Shown here: positions 25,187 to 32,935 of the stretch, piece by piece | Layout: every line of letters begins with the position of its first letter | Numbering within the stretch: position 1 is the first letter of the stretch | NCBI GenBank assembly: GCA_964353355.1 | Contig: CAYGVT010000063.1 | Coordinates: forward strand, 1-46,393 | Direction of reading: 5' to 3' | Origin: CAYGVT01 sp964353355 | GTDB lineage: Archaea > Thermoplasmatota > DTKX01 > GCA-020343715 | Length of the DNA: 46,393 bases | The notes under the pieces: model-generated | Database searches by the model: none | What the model was told of the DNA's origin: nothing | The model's input: only the letters and a program-made list of their open reading frames with translations | Position numbers and translations under genes: made by a program

Positions 25187-26020
25187 CTAGAAGTCCAGCA
25201 TGGCCTTGCTGTAGGCGCCCTTCAGCATCGAATCGTCCACGTGCGTGTATATTTGGGTCGTGGCCACGCTCGCGTGCCCCAGGATGACCTGGATGACGCG
25301 GATGTCCATCCCCTTGCGCAGGAGCGTCGTCGCGAAGGTGTGCCGCAGCACGTGCGGGGTCACCACCTTCTGGATGCCGGCGGCCCTCTTGTAGCGCTCG
25401 ACGATGCGCTCGACGCTGCGGATGCTGATGGGCCCGCCCTTCTGGTTCGTGAAGACCACGTCGTGGTCCGGGGACGTCCGGACCGCGAGCCACCCCTTCA
25501 GGGCCTGGGCCGTCCTGTCCTCGAAGATGACGATGCGCCCCTTCCCGCCCTTGCCGGACTCCACGCGGATGACCCTCTCGCTGAAGTCGATGTCGTTGAT
25601 GCACAGCGCGCAGGCCTCCGAGACCCGCAGCCCCGTGTAGCAGAGGAGCGTGAGGATGGCGCAGTCGCGCTCGTCGGCCTCGGAGGCACCGAGGAGGCGG
25701 TGCGTCTCCTCCTCGGAGAGGAACTTGGGCAGCGACTGGTTGCGCTTCGGCCGCGTGAGGTCGGCCGCGGTGCCGAGGCCAAGGTACTTGTAGAAATCCT
25801 GCAACGCCCGCGTCGCCATGTACAGGCTGTTCTTCTTGTAGTCGAGCTGCGTCGCCAGGTGATGGCGGTACGCGCTCAGGTCGAGCGCGGTGACGATGCT
25901 GGGCTCCTTGTTCACCCAGGTGAGCATGCGCTGGACGTGCCAGGTGTACTCCCGAATAGTCTTCGGGCTCCGACCCTCTTCCTGGAGGTGAGCCCGATAG
26001 GCCTCCACCGCCGAGTGCAT
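25187..26020 (-). CDS. xerA: Tyrosine recombinase, XerA-like
   Basis: The 277-residue protein has an N-terminal SAM-like DNA-binding domain (about 1-90) and a C-terminal tyrosine recombinase domain. Catalytic residues are visible: Arg in YTGLRVSE (about 149), Lys in SGKGGKGR (about 175), HxxR in HVLRHTF (about 240), His in ILGHASV (about 263) and Tyr in QIYTHVD (about 274 minus a few). Length and compactness match archaeal XerA, which resolves chromosome dimers at dif, rather than a phage integrase. No flanking att repeats or phage genes are seen. The ATG at 26020 is the obvious start, but the promoter geometry favours the GTG at codon 5 (26008) as a leaderless start. Confidence 0.88.
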   Translation of the reverse strand: MHSAVEAYRAHLQEEGRSPKTIREYTWHVQRMLTWVNKEPSIVTALDLSAYRHHLATQLDYKKNSLYMATRALQDFYKYLGLGTAADLTRPKRNQSLPKFLSEEETHRLLGASEADERDCAILTLLCYTGLRVSEACALCINDIDFSERVIRVESGKGGKGRIVIFEDRTAQALKGWLAVRTSPDHDVVFTNQKGGPISIRSVERIVERYKRAAGIQKVVTPHVLRHTFATTLLRKGMDIRVIQVILGHASVATTQIYTHVDDSMLKGAYSKAMLDF

Positions 26021-26029
26021 CCCGGGCCC

Positions 26030-26053
26030 TATATAAACCTGGGGGATTTTAAC
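26030..26053 (-). promoter_or_regulatory. Two TATA-like boxes upstream of xerA
   Basis: AGGTTTATAT at 26031-26040 is the better box and predicts transcription from about 26008, which is the fifth codon (GTG) of the reading frame. TTAAAATC at 26046-26053 would instead put the transcript start at about 26022, next to the ATG at 26020. Just upstream, 26064-26076 reads CCCGTTTTTGGGA, a short imperfect palindrome of unknown meaning. Confidence 0.5.
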
Positions 26054-26133
26054 AATATCTATCCCGTTTTTGGGACGTTCATCCAGTGAACTGTAGGGGA
26101 GGCATCCAGCGATTGTCGAAGGGGATGCTCATC

Positions 26134-26583
26134 CTATCTCACCCCAACTTGCCTGCCATGGAATATGCTGAACGCCAGCGCGATGGTCGTGGCCGCGGGG
26201 AGCGGGATGATATAAAGGAGCAGGACACCGGTGAGGTTGGAGCCCATGTACATGAAGAGCACGAACGCCCAGCAGGACGCGCAGCCGAGCACGTGGCCCA
26301 TTGGCCACCCCCTGCGCGACGACAGGCCGAAGAAGAGCGGCAGGAACATCGCGAAGAGGACGAAAATCCCGCATACGGAGTACATTGCGCCCATGCCAGC
26401 ATGCTCGGTGTTCTCGCCATAGTCGAACTCGGGAAGTACGTTGTTGGCCATAAGGAACGCGAGGACAAGAGCCCATGCGGTGTTCGCAACGAGCAGGTTT
26501 CCCACGAGCCTGTAGGTCCTGACGAAGAGGAAGCCCCTCCCGCCTTGGAACCACCTGTTGCCGATAGGCACGTACATCCCCAT
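26134..26583 (-). CDS. Four-span membrane protein of unknown function
   Basis: The 149-residue protein has a basic N-terminus (GNRWFQGGRGF) and four probable membrane spans at about 26-46, 60-82, 89-110 and 113-136. No known domain was recognised. The start is uncertain: ATG at 26583 or 26577 gives the compact membrane protein, while a GTG at 26628 would add 15 basic residues. No clear ribosome-binding site precedes any of them. A TATA-like A/T run near 26660 lies between this gene and the divergent GTPase and could serve both directions. Lower local G+C than neighbours suggests an accessory gene. Confidence 0.55.
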   Translation of the reverse strand: MGMYVPIGNRWFQGGRGFLFVRTYRLVGNLLVANTAWALVLAFLMANNVLPEFDYGENTEHAGMGAMYSVCGIFVLFAMFLPLFFGLSSRRGWPMGHVLGCASCWAFVLFMYMGSNLTGVLLLYIIPLPAATTIALAFSIFHGRQVGVR

Positions 26584-26657
26584 ACGGGTGCGACATGCCA
26601 CGGCCTGGCGATGAGCCTTTCGGTCCACGACACCAAGGCCAGCAGCGGAGGTCGAAA

Positions 26658-26668
26658 CCCTTTTTACC
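26658..26668 (+). promoter_or_regulatory. TATA-like box, leaderless start of the YchF-related GTPase
   Basis: CCCTTTTTACC is centred about 28 bases before the ATG at 26692. Read on the other strand, GGTAAAAAGG could also direct the divergent membrane-protein gene. Confidence 0.5.
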
Positions 26669-26691
26669 TTTGGACCCCCTGGGTCCCTGCC

Positions 26692-27879
26692 ATGGAGTTC
26701 GGGCTCGTTGGGAAGCCCAACGTGGGCAAGTCGACGTTCTTCTCAGCAGCGACCCTCGTCGACGTCGCCATCGCGTCCTACCCGTTCACCACAATCGACG
26801 CCAACCGCGGCGTCACCTACGTCCGCTCCAAGTGCCCGCACACCGAGATCGGCACAGTCTGCGCGCCCAAGAACTCCAAGTGCGAGGACGGCACGCGCCT
26901 CATCCCTGTCCAGGTCATCGACGTCGCGGGCCTGGTCGCGGGCGCGCACGAGGGGCGCGGGCGGGGGAACCAGTTCCTCGACGACCTGCGCCAGGCCAAC
27001 GTGCTCGTCCATGTCGTCGACGCCTCGGGCGAGACCGACGGCGAGGGCAACATGGTCGGCGTGGGCGAGCACGACCCCCTAGAGGACATCGCCTTCCTCG
27101 AGGACGAGATCGCCTACTGGATAAAGGGCATCCTCGACCGCGGCTGGACCCGCGTGTCGAGGCAGATCGAGCTCGAGGGCGGAAAGCTCGAGGTCGTTCT
27201 CCAGGAGCGGCTCGCGGGCCTGGGCGTGACCGTCGGCGACATCATCCACGCGCTCAACCAGCTCGACCTCGACCCGCGCGTGACCAGGTGGTCCGCCGAT
27301 GACATGCTGGAGCTCTCGAGGAGGGTCCGGGAGAGGTCCAAGCCCATCATCATCGCCGCCAACAAGGCCGATAAGGCCCCACCCGACATGCTGAGGAAGC
27401 TGCTCGAGCTGCCCGGCACGACGGTCATCCCGACGTCCGCCGAGTGCGAGCTGGCGCTGCGCCGCGCGGGGCGCGCGGGCCTCATCGCCTACCATCCGGG
27501 CGAGGACGACTTCACCATCGCCGCGCCCGAGAAGCTCTCCGAGGCGCAGCGCAAGGGCCTCGAGCGCATCCGCGGCTGCATCCAGGGCATGGGCGGCACG
27601 GGCGTACAGAGGGTCGTGGAGGAGGCCGTGTTCAACCTGCTGCAGAGCATCGCGGTCTTCCCCGTCGAGGACGAGACGCACTGGTCGGACAAGCGCGGCA
27701 ACGTCCTGCCCGACGCCTATCTGGTCAGGCGCGGCTCGAACGCGAAGGACCTGGCGTTCATGGTGCACACCGACCTCGGCAACAAGTTCATCCGTGCCGT
27801 CAACGCGCGCACCCACCGTGTGGTGGGCGCGACATACGAGCTGCAGGACCACGACGTCATCAAGATAATGTCGGGGTGA
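26692..27879 (+). CDS. Obg/YchF-related GTPase (archaeal Ygr210-like) with TGS domain
   Basis: The 395-residue protein is a translation-factor-type GTPase of the Obg family. G1 is GKPNVGKST (residues 7-15), the G3 region is VIDVAGLV, and G4 is NKAD (about 224-227). The segment after G1, TIDANRGVTYVR with two cysteines in KCPH and CAPKNSKC (residues about 45-65), is typical of the archaeal YchF/Ygr210 branch. The last 70 residues are a TGS-like RNA-binding domain with VRRGSNAKDLAFMVHTDLG. The exact cellular role is not known; ribosome association is inferred from family. Its TGA overlaps an ATG (TGATG) at 27879 that may belong to the polB gene. Confidence 0.9.
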   Translation: MEFGLVGKPNVGKSTFFSAATLVDVAIASYPFTTIDANRGVTYVRSKCPHTEIGTVCAPKNSKCEDGTRLIPVQVIDVAGLVAGAHEGRGRGNQFLDDLRQANVLVHVVDASGETDGEGNMVGVGEHDPLEDIAFLEDEIAYWIKGILDRGWTRVSRQIELEGGKLEVVLQERLAGLGVTVGDIIHALNQLDLDPRVTRWSADDMLELSRRVRERSKPIIIAANKADKAPPDMLRKLLELPGTTVIPTSAECELALRRAGRAGLIAYHPGEDDFTIAAPEKLSEAQRKGLERIRGCIQGMGGTGVQRVVEEAVFNLLQSIAVFPVEDETHWSDKRGNVLPDAYLVRRGSNAKDLAFMVHTDLGNKFIRAVNARTHRVVGATYELQDHDVIKIMSG

Positions 27880-27952
27880 TGCGACGGCCGAGGGGGCGGC
27901 GGGCGGGGACGGCGCTGGTGGCGCTGGCGCTTGGGACGTCCGGCTCATCGAG
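27879..27952 (+). other. Conserved polB N-terminal codons lacking a usual start codon
   Basis: In frame with polB, the bases before its first GTG (27953) read as a Gly/Ala linker followed by AWDVRLIEV, which resembles the WLxDVxY opening of family B polymerases. No ATG, GTG or TTG occurs in that frame between an upstream TAA (27866) and 27953. An ATG at 27879, overlapping the GTPase stop, is in a different frame. One additional base within the GGGGG run at 27891-27895 would join this ATG to polB. A sequencing error or unusual initiation is therefore possible. Confidence 0.55.
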
Positions 27953-30442
27953 GTGTCCTACGGTCGCCGCCAGGATGGCCAGGGCGTCACCATCGAGATG
28001 TACGGGCGCACCCGCGAGGGAAAGGCCATCACCGCCCTCTGGGAGGGGTTCGAGCCCTACTTCCACCTTGTCGAGCCAACCAATGAGGCGCTCATGGAGC
28101 TCATGCGGATGTCCAACTACCTCAGGCACGAGCCCGTGACGCTGTGGTACGAGGGCCGCGACCGGCCGTGCGTCCGGGTGACGGTGCGATTCCCGTGGGA
28201 GGTGCCCAAGTTCCGCGACAAGATGCAGTCAATGGGCATCGTCGTGCTCGCGGCCGACATCCCCTTCGCCATGAGGTTCATGTACGACCTGGACCTCGCC
28301 AGCTGCGTGCGCGTGCACGGACGCCCCGAGGAGGGCACGCGCGCCGAGTGGTACACAACGCCCCTCATCGTCCGGGCGGAGAGGCTCGAGAGCATACCGG
28401 ACTTCAAGCCGCAGCTATGCATCATGAGCTTCGACATAGAGAACTCGCTCAAGGAGGACGACATCACAAGGCGCGCGGCCGTTCCCGGGGGGCGTGTGCT
28501 TTGCATCTGCCTCGCCGTCCGCACGCCCGAGGGCAAGCTCGAGATAGAGGCGCTCGCGGACGAGGACGAGGAGCGCATGCTGCTCTCGTTCCTGGACGCG
28601 GTCGAGAGGCACGACCCGGACGTCATCACCGGCTACAACATCGACGGCTACGACCTGCCTTTCATCGAGGGACGGTTGAAGGGCTACGGGAGGCCCATGA
28701 AGCTCGGGCGCGACCGCGAGGTGATGAACCGCGTCAACAACCGGTTCTGGAAGGCGCACGGGCGCATCGTCGCCGACGCCTGGTGGAACGTGAAGCGCGA
28801 GCTGAGGCCCAAGCGCGAGCGCCTCAACGACGTGGCCGAGCTGGTGCTGGGCGAGCACAAGCACGACGTCGACTCGAAGCGCATCGACCAGGAGTGGGCC
28901 TCCGACCGCGCGCGTGTGGTCGAGTACTGCAAGCAGGACGCATCGCTGGCGCTGCGCATCCTGGAGCGCATCGCGGTCCTCGAGAAGACCCAGGACCTCG
29001 CGACCGTGTCCAAGCTCCCGCTGGACGACGTCATCAACGGGCGCACCAGCCAGCTCATCGATTCCATCTTCATCCGCGCGGCGGACAAGGCGCACGTGGG
29101 CGTCCCGCTCACCAGGAGGACGCAGCGCGACACCAAGATAGAGGGCGCCTACGTCCACAGCCTCCAGGCCGGGCTCTACCACTGGATATGCGTCCTCGAC
29201 TTCAAGGCCATGTACCCGTCCATCATCATCGCCAACAACATCTGCTTCACGACGCTCTCGCCCGAGGGCACCGTCATCACCCCCATCCCCGACGTCAAGT
29301 ACGTCGACCACACCGCGCGCAAGGGGCTGCTGCCCGCCATCCTGGCCGACCTCATGGCGCAGCGCGACGCCATCAAGGCCAAGATGAAGGCCGCCAGCAC
29401 GAACGAGGAGCGCGCCTACTACGACGGGCTGCAGCAGGCGGTCAAGACCCTCATGAACTCGTTCTACGGAGTGTTCGCGTCCGCCTTCTACAGGTTCACC
29501 AACCGCAAGATCGGCGAGTCCATCACCGCGTTCGCGCGCGAGAACATCAAGTCCGTCATCAACGACATCGAGGAGGAGGGGCTGAAGGTCATCTACTCCG
29601 ACACGGACTCGGTCTTCGTCCAGTCCCCGCACGAGGGCGTGCAGCCCAACGTCGAGTTCGGCAAGGACCTCGCGCGCCGGTACACCAGGCACGGGGGCAC
29701 GCTCGAGTTCCAGAGCATCCTCGAGCCCTTCTTCAGCCACGGCGTGAAGAAGCGATACGTAGGCAAGGTGCTGTGGCCCAAGGAGGAGCTGCTGGTCCGC
29801 GGATACGAGACGCGCCGCACCGACGCCTTCGACTTCCAGACGCAATCGCTCGAGGCCGTGTTCGAGCGCATCCTCTCTGGCGACATCCCTGGCGCCATCG
29901 AGGTCAGCAAGCAGTACGTCGAGCGCATCCGCAGGGGCGAGGTCGAGGTCGACCAGCTCGCCATCAGCCGGTCGGTCGGCGAGGAGGGCGAGTACGCCAA
30001 CCCCGCGGGCCTTGCGCACGTGCAGGCCGCGCGCAAGCTCAAGGAGGCGGGCGAGGAGTTCGTGCCCGGCATGAAGGTGTCCTACGTCGTGGTCGAGTCC
30101 AGGGGGAAGGGCAGGCAGGAGGTCGAGCCCTTCTTCTCGAACAGGCCCTTCACGCACAAGGTCGACTACGAGTACTATGCGAGGCGCGTAGCGGGCTCCC
30201 TCGCGAGGGTAACCGAGGTGTTCGATTGGGACGAGGCCGCGCTGCTGCGCGGGACCAAGGTCACCCAGGTCAACTTCCTCTCCGGGGAGTTCGGCGGGGG
30301 CGGCGGGGAGCGGGACGCCAAGCGGGCCGAGGCCCAGCAGGAGGGGATCAAGCACCCCCTCGTCTCCAAGCGCGAGGAGGAGCCCGTCGTGGCCAAGCCC
30401 AAGGTCACGAAGGAGAAGCTCTCGCTCGACGACTTCTTCTGA
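27953..30442 (+). CDS. polB: Family B DNA polymerase (replicative or repair)
   Basis: Read from the GTG at 27953 the protein has 829 residues. The 3'-5' exonuclease motifs are FDIE (160-163), YNIDGYD (228-234) and YCKQD (325-329). Polymerase motifs are A, DFKAMYPSII (416-425); B, KTLMNSFYG (498-506); and C, YSDTDS (548-553). All acidic catalytic residues are intact. The C-terminus ends KEKLSLDDFF, a PCNA-interaction-like motif, and pcna lies in the adjacent cluster. The conserved N-terminus appears to extend about 8 residues (plus a Gly/Ala linker) upstream of 27953, so the true start is unsettled. It is coupled to the GTPase gene and converges on priS. Confidence 0.95.
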   Translation: MSYGRRQDGQGVTIEMYGRTREGKAITALWEGFEPYFHLVEPTNEALMELMRMSNYLRHEPVTLWYEGRDRPCVRVTVRFPWEVPKFRDKMQSMGIVVLAADIPFAMRFMYDLDLASCVRVHGRPEEGTRAEWYTTPLIVRAERLESIPDFKPQLCIMSFDIENSLKEDDITRRAAVPGGRVLCICLAVRTPEGKLEIEALADEDEERMLLSFLDAVERHDPDVITGYNIDGYDLPFIEGRLKGYGRPMKLGRDREVMNRVNNRFWKAHGRIVADAWWNVKRELRPKRERLNDVAELVLGEHKHDVDSKRIDQEWASDRARVVEYCKQDASLALRILERIAVLEKTQDLATVSKLPLDDVINGRTSQLIDSIFIRAADKAHVGVPLTRRTQRDTKIEGAYVHSLQAGLYHWICVLDFKAMYPSIIIANNICFTTLSPEGTVITPIPDVKYVDHTARKGLLPAILADLMAQRDAIKAKMKAASTNEERAYYDGLQQAVKTLMNSFYGVFASAFYRFTNRKIGESITAFARENIKSVINDIEEEGLKVIYSDTDSVFVQSPHEGVQPNVEFGKDLARRYTRHGGTLEFQSILEPFFSHGVKKRYVGKVLWPKEELLVRGYETRRTDAFDFQTQSLEAVFERILSGDIPGAIEVSKQYVERIRRGEVEVDQLAISRSVGEEGEYANPAGLAHVQAARKLKEAGEEFVPGMKVSYVVVESRGKGRQEVEPFFSNRPFTHKVDYEYYARRVAGSLARVTEVFDWDEAALLRGTKVTQVNFLSGEFGGGGGERDAKRAEAQQEGIKHPLVSKREEEPVVAKPKVTKEKLSLDDFF

Positions 30443-30481
30443 GCCGAGGTCCGGCAGCGAGGGCGGTCCGATGCGTTCGCG

Positions 30482-31738
30482 CTAGTCGGCGCCCGGGATC
30501 GCGGCCGAGCCCCTCAGGCACGCGAACATGGCCGCGTGCTCCGGCAACGATATTCTCTTCCCTTTTTCTATGGAGTAATCTCCCCCACCGAGATGGAGGG
30601 CGGAATCTACCAGACCCTCGATTTCAACTTTGTCTTTCGAAAATGCTAATGCATCAGTTAATGGATCAAACTCCGTCAATTCATCTCTTGTCAATGTGAC
30701 AACTCTGAAGCCAGTCTTACCATGAATTGAATTCGGTAATCTAATGAGTCTTTTAATATCTGAGGTCACAGGTTCATCCGCTTCGCCGAGAGTCCTAATG
30801 AAAATGTTCCTAAAGAAAGGTTTCCAAAATTCAGGACCAAGTCCTTCTGAAAAATCAATAGTCCCATTTATAAGTATTCTATCAATTGGTGAATAGCCAG
30901 CTACATCTTGCTTCAATAGTTCTTCAAGGAGATAAATCGCTTTTACACTATCCGTATTCCAATTGACCTTGATTCTCTCAACAGCTTCTGGTCTCTTTTT
31001 ACTGTCCACAAGTTGCTTGATCTCCAAGAAAAACGCCTTTGCCTCACGAGTGACATCCCCTCTCCAGTTGCCCTCCGACTCCGAAGGCATCTTGAAGGTC
31101 TTTTTAGAATAACCGCGTCCGGTTGGGGATCTTCCTGACGCAATTACCACATCCGGGCTTGAAATTTCAAGGTATTTTGAGAGATCGACAGGATTTCCTG
31201 AAATGCGGTCAATGATTTCTCTTCTCTCGTAGCTGCCTAACTCAAGGACTCGATTATCTTCGATGTGCGCGTGGTAGCCCCTCCCCCCTGAGAAGACGAT
31301 GTGCACGTCGTCCGCGTCGTAGCCGAGCTTGCCGATGAGCCACCTGTCCACCAGCTTGACGAACTCGACCTTGACCGCCGCAAGCATCTCGGCGTAGCCC
31401 ATCTTGGCCGCGCCCTCCAGGTGGTCGGCGTCCAGGTCGAAGACGAGCGTCGCACCCTTCCACCCCTTCTCGGCCATCGTATGGGCGCCAGGGTCCTGGT
31501 AGAAGGCCGTCGAGTAGTAGGCGTGCCGCGGGGCCTGGTCGCGCAGGTACGCCTGCAGCTGGTCGCGCTTCGTGAACGCGAGGTGGCGCACCATGAAGCT
31601 CTTGTCGAAGAAGAGGAACGCCCACTCGCGCTTCGTGAACCTCGGTGGGAGGTCGAGCTGGGCGCGCGCGTAGTACTGCGAGAACCTGGACTGTACCCAC
31701 CGGTTGGTCCTCGCGAGAGAACCCTCGTCAGCCACCAT
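30482..31738 (-). CDS. priS: DNA primase small (catalytic) subunit PriS, compositional mosaic
   Basis: The 418-residue protein is the archaeal/eukaryotic primase catalytic subunit, which makes primers for replication. The metal-binding acidic motif FDLDADHL lies at about 99-106, and SGGRGYHAH at about 152-160, both in the G+C-rich 5' portion. The nucleotide-binding region RLPNSIHGKTGFRV (about 332-345) lies in the A/T-rich portion. The gene changes abruptly in base composition at about codon 160 and changes back near codon 397, yet the frame and motifs continue. Start ATG at 31738 overlaps the end of priL by 11 bases, so the two are co-transcribed and coupled. It converges on polB. Confidence 0.94.
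   Translation of the reverse strand: MVADEGSLARTNRWVQSRFSQYYARAQLDLPPRFTKREWAFLFFDKSFMVRHLAFTKRDQLQAYLRDQAPRHAYYSTAFYQDPGAHTMAEKGWKGATLVFDLDADHLEGAAKMGYAEMLAAVKVEFVKLVDRWLIGKLGYDADDVHIVFSGGRGYHAHIEDNRVLELGSYERREIIDRISGNPVDLSKYLEISSPDVVIASGRSPTGRGYSKKTFKMPSESEGNWRGDVTREAKAFFLEIKQLVDSKKRPEAVERIKVNWNTDSVKAIYLLEELLKQDVAGYSPIDRILINGTIDFSEGLGPEFWKPFFRNIFIRTLGEADEPVTSDIKRLIRLPNSIHGKTGFRVVTLTRDELTEFDPLTDALAFSKDKVEIEGLVDSALHLGGGDYSIEKGKRISLPEHAAMFACLRGSAAIPGAD
30548..31258 (-). other. A/T-rich insert-like segment inside priS
   Basis: Three rows (30661-30840) count 71 G+C of 180, about 39%, while a row in the 5' part of the same gene (31381-31440) counts 41 of 60, about 68%. Codons in this segment use A/T-ending forms, and the protein is rich in Lys, Ile, Asn and Ser. 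The boundaries are sharp, near 31258 and 30548. It replaces rather than interrupts the C-terminal half of PriS. Confidence 0.85.
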
Positions 31739-32861
31739 CGGGCTCCACCCCCTCGGAAGGTCCGGTCGTGGTCGCCTGCGTCGTGGCGACCGTCTCGGCA
31801 CCTGCGTCGGTCGCCTCCTGCGCGGGGCGTTCCTTGTGGGCGCGCCGCTGCATCCTTTCGTAGTACCTGAGGGGGTGGCCCGCACGCTCGCACTCCTTCG
31901 CCCGCAGGCAGATGCCGTATGTGTTCATGGTGCTGCAGGAGGGTGGAGAGTACTTGGTGCCCGATATCTCCCCCATGATGTGCTTGACCTGGTATGTCGC
32001 GAGGTCCTCCCTGAAGTCCGGCGAGCCGCGGAACAGGTCGATGACGTCCGGGGTGTCGAGCCCCACGTGTGAGAGGAACGCGGTGAGCGCGAACCGTCCA
32101 ACGTGCGGGACGTTCACGCCCTTCTGTATCTTGTCGAGCAAGTCGCGGATGCAGGGCGGTAGGTAGTCCAGCGAGAACTCGCCGTAGGACTCGCGCTGGA
32201 TCGATGACCTCAGCGCCTCTACCCCCACGACGACCGCCTCGATGTGGGGCTTGAGCGCCTCGAGGATCTGCTCGTTGACGTCGAGGGGCAGCTCGGACTC
32301 GATGCGCTTGCGCAGGGCCTCCTGGAGGAGGCGGGCGTACCTGGTCCTGGCGAGGCGGACCCGGCCCCCGTGCAGGTCTTGGTTGTAGAGCTTCCACGCG
32401 CGGTCGCGGATGGCGGACGCGGCCTTGAGGTAGTCGGTGAAGTGCACCGAGAAGGTCTCCCCGACCTCCTCGAGCTCCGCGGGGAGCCCCAGCTCGTTCG
32501 TGCCGAGCTCGAGCAGGAACGCCGGTTCCTCCCCGGCCATGCGCTCACCGGCCTCCTCGGCCTCCCGGAGCGCGTGCCTCCGCACGAGCAGCAGGTCGCC
32601 CACCGCGCTCACGAGCATGCGGGCCACGGGATAGGACAGCACCCGCACGAACGCCTCGGGCTCGGTGTGGGCCGTCTGGTCGCCGATACCGCCCTCGGAG
32701 AGCGCGTCCATGACGCGCCTCGTGCCGGCCTCGACGACGCGCCTGTAGACGGGATTCGTCAGGACCTCGCCGAGAGAGACGCCCTGCTCCCTGACCCACT
32801 CCGACGACTCCCTCCTGAACGGGTACCGGGACAGACGGGCGTAGTCCACGGCTAGGGCCAT
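31728..32861 (-). CDS. priL: DNA primase large (FeS) subunit PriL
   Basis: The 377-residue protein is the regulatory primase subunit, needed for initiation and handover of primers. It starts MALAVDYARLSRYPF, typical of archaeal PriL. Four cluster cysteines are visible in the C-terminal domain: PPCIRD (about 241), SCSTMNTYGIC (two, about 312 and 321) and AKECERAGHPL (about 327). The last 45 residues are a Thr/Ala/Glu-rich tail. The TATA-like box lies only about 15 bases before the ATG at 32861, which points to GTG at codon 5 (32849) as the possible leaderless start. The gene overlaps priS by 11 bases. Confidence 0.93.
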   Translation of the reverse strand: MALAVDYARLSRYPFRRESSEWVREQGVSLGEVLTNPVYRRVVEAGTRRVMDALSEGGIGDQTAHTEPEAFVRVLSYPVARMLVSAVGDLLLVRRHALREAEEAGERMAGEEPAFLLELGTNELGLPAELEEVGETFSVHFTDYLKAASAIRDRAWKLYNQDLHGGRVRLARTRYARLLQEALRKRIESELPLDVNEQILEALKPHIEAVVVGVEALRSSIQRESYGEFSLDYLPPCIRDLLDKIQKGVNVPHVGRFALTAFLSHVGLDTPDVIDLFRGSPDFREDLATYQVKHIMGEISGTKYSPPSCSTMNTYGICLRAKECERAGHPLRYYERMQRRAHKERPAQEATDAGAETVATTQATTTGPSEGVEPDGG

Positions 32862-32870
32862 GGCCTCCGC

Positions 32871-32882
32871 TTTTTATAAGGG
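32871..32882 (-). promoter_or_regulatory. TATA box of the priL-priS operon
   Basis: CCTTATAAAAAG on the minus strand is close to the archaeal consensus. Its centre is about 14 bases from the ATG at 32861 but 26 bases from an in-frame GTG at 32849, the distance seen at other leaderless genes in this window. Confidence 0.6.
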
Positions 32883-32935
32883 TTCCCGGGGGGGGTGGCC
32901 GGGGGTGGCGGCGGGGCCGTCGGCGGGGCCGTTCC

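Noticed and set aside
25187..26020. Tyrosine recombinase as a sign of an integrated element
   Set aside because: No att-like direct repeats, tRNA target or phage genes were found, and the protein size matches housekeeping XerA.
26055..26080. A possible dif site next to xerA
   Set aside because: Only a short CCC-GTTTTT-GGG palindrome is seen; it does not resemble the 28-base imperfect palindrome expected of a dif site, and the site need not be adjacent.
28415..30355. A 646-codon open frame antisense to polB
   Set aside because: High G+C with strong third-position bias leaves antisense frames open. The translation is Leu/Val/Asp/Arg biased without a recognisable domain, while the sense frame has every polymerase motif.
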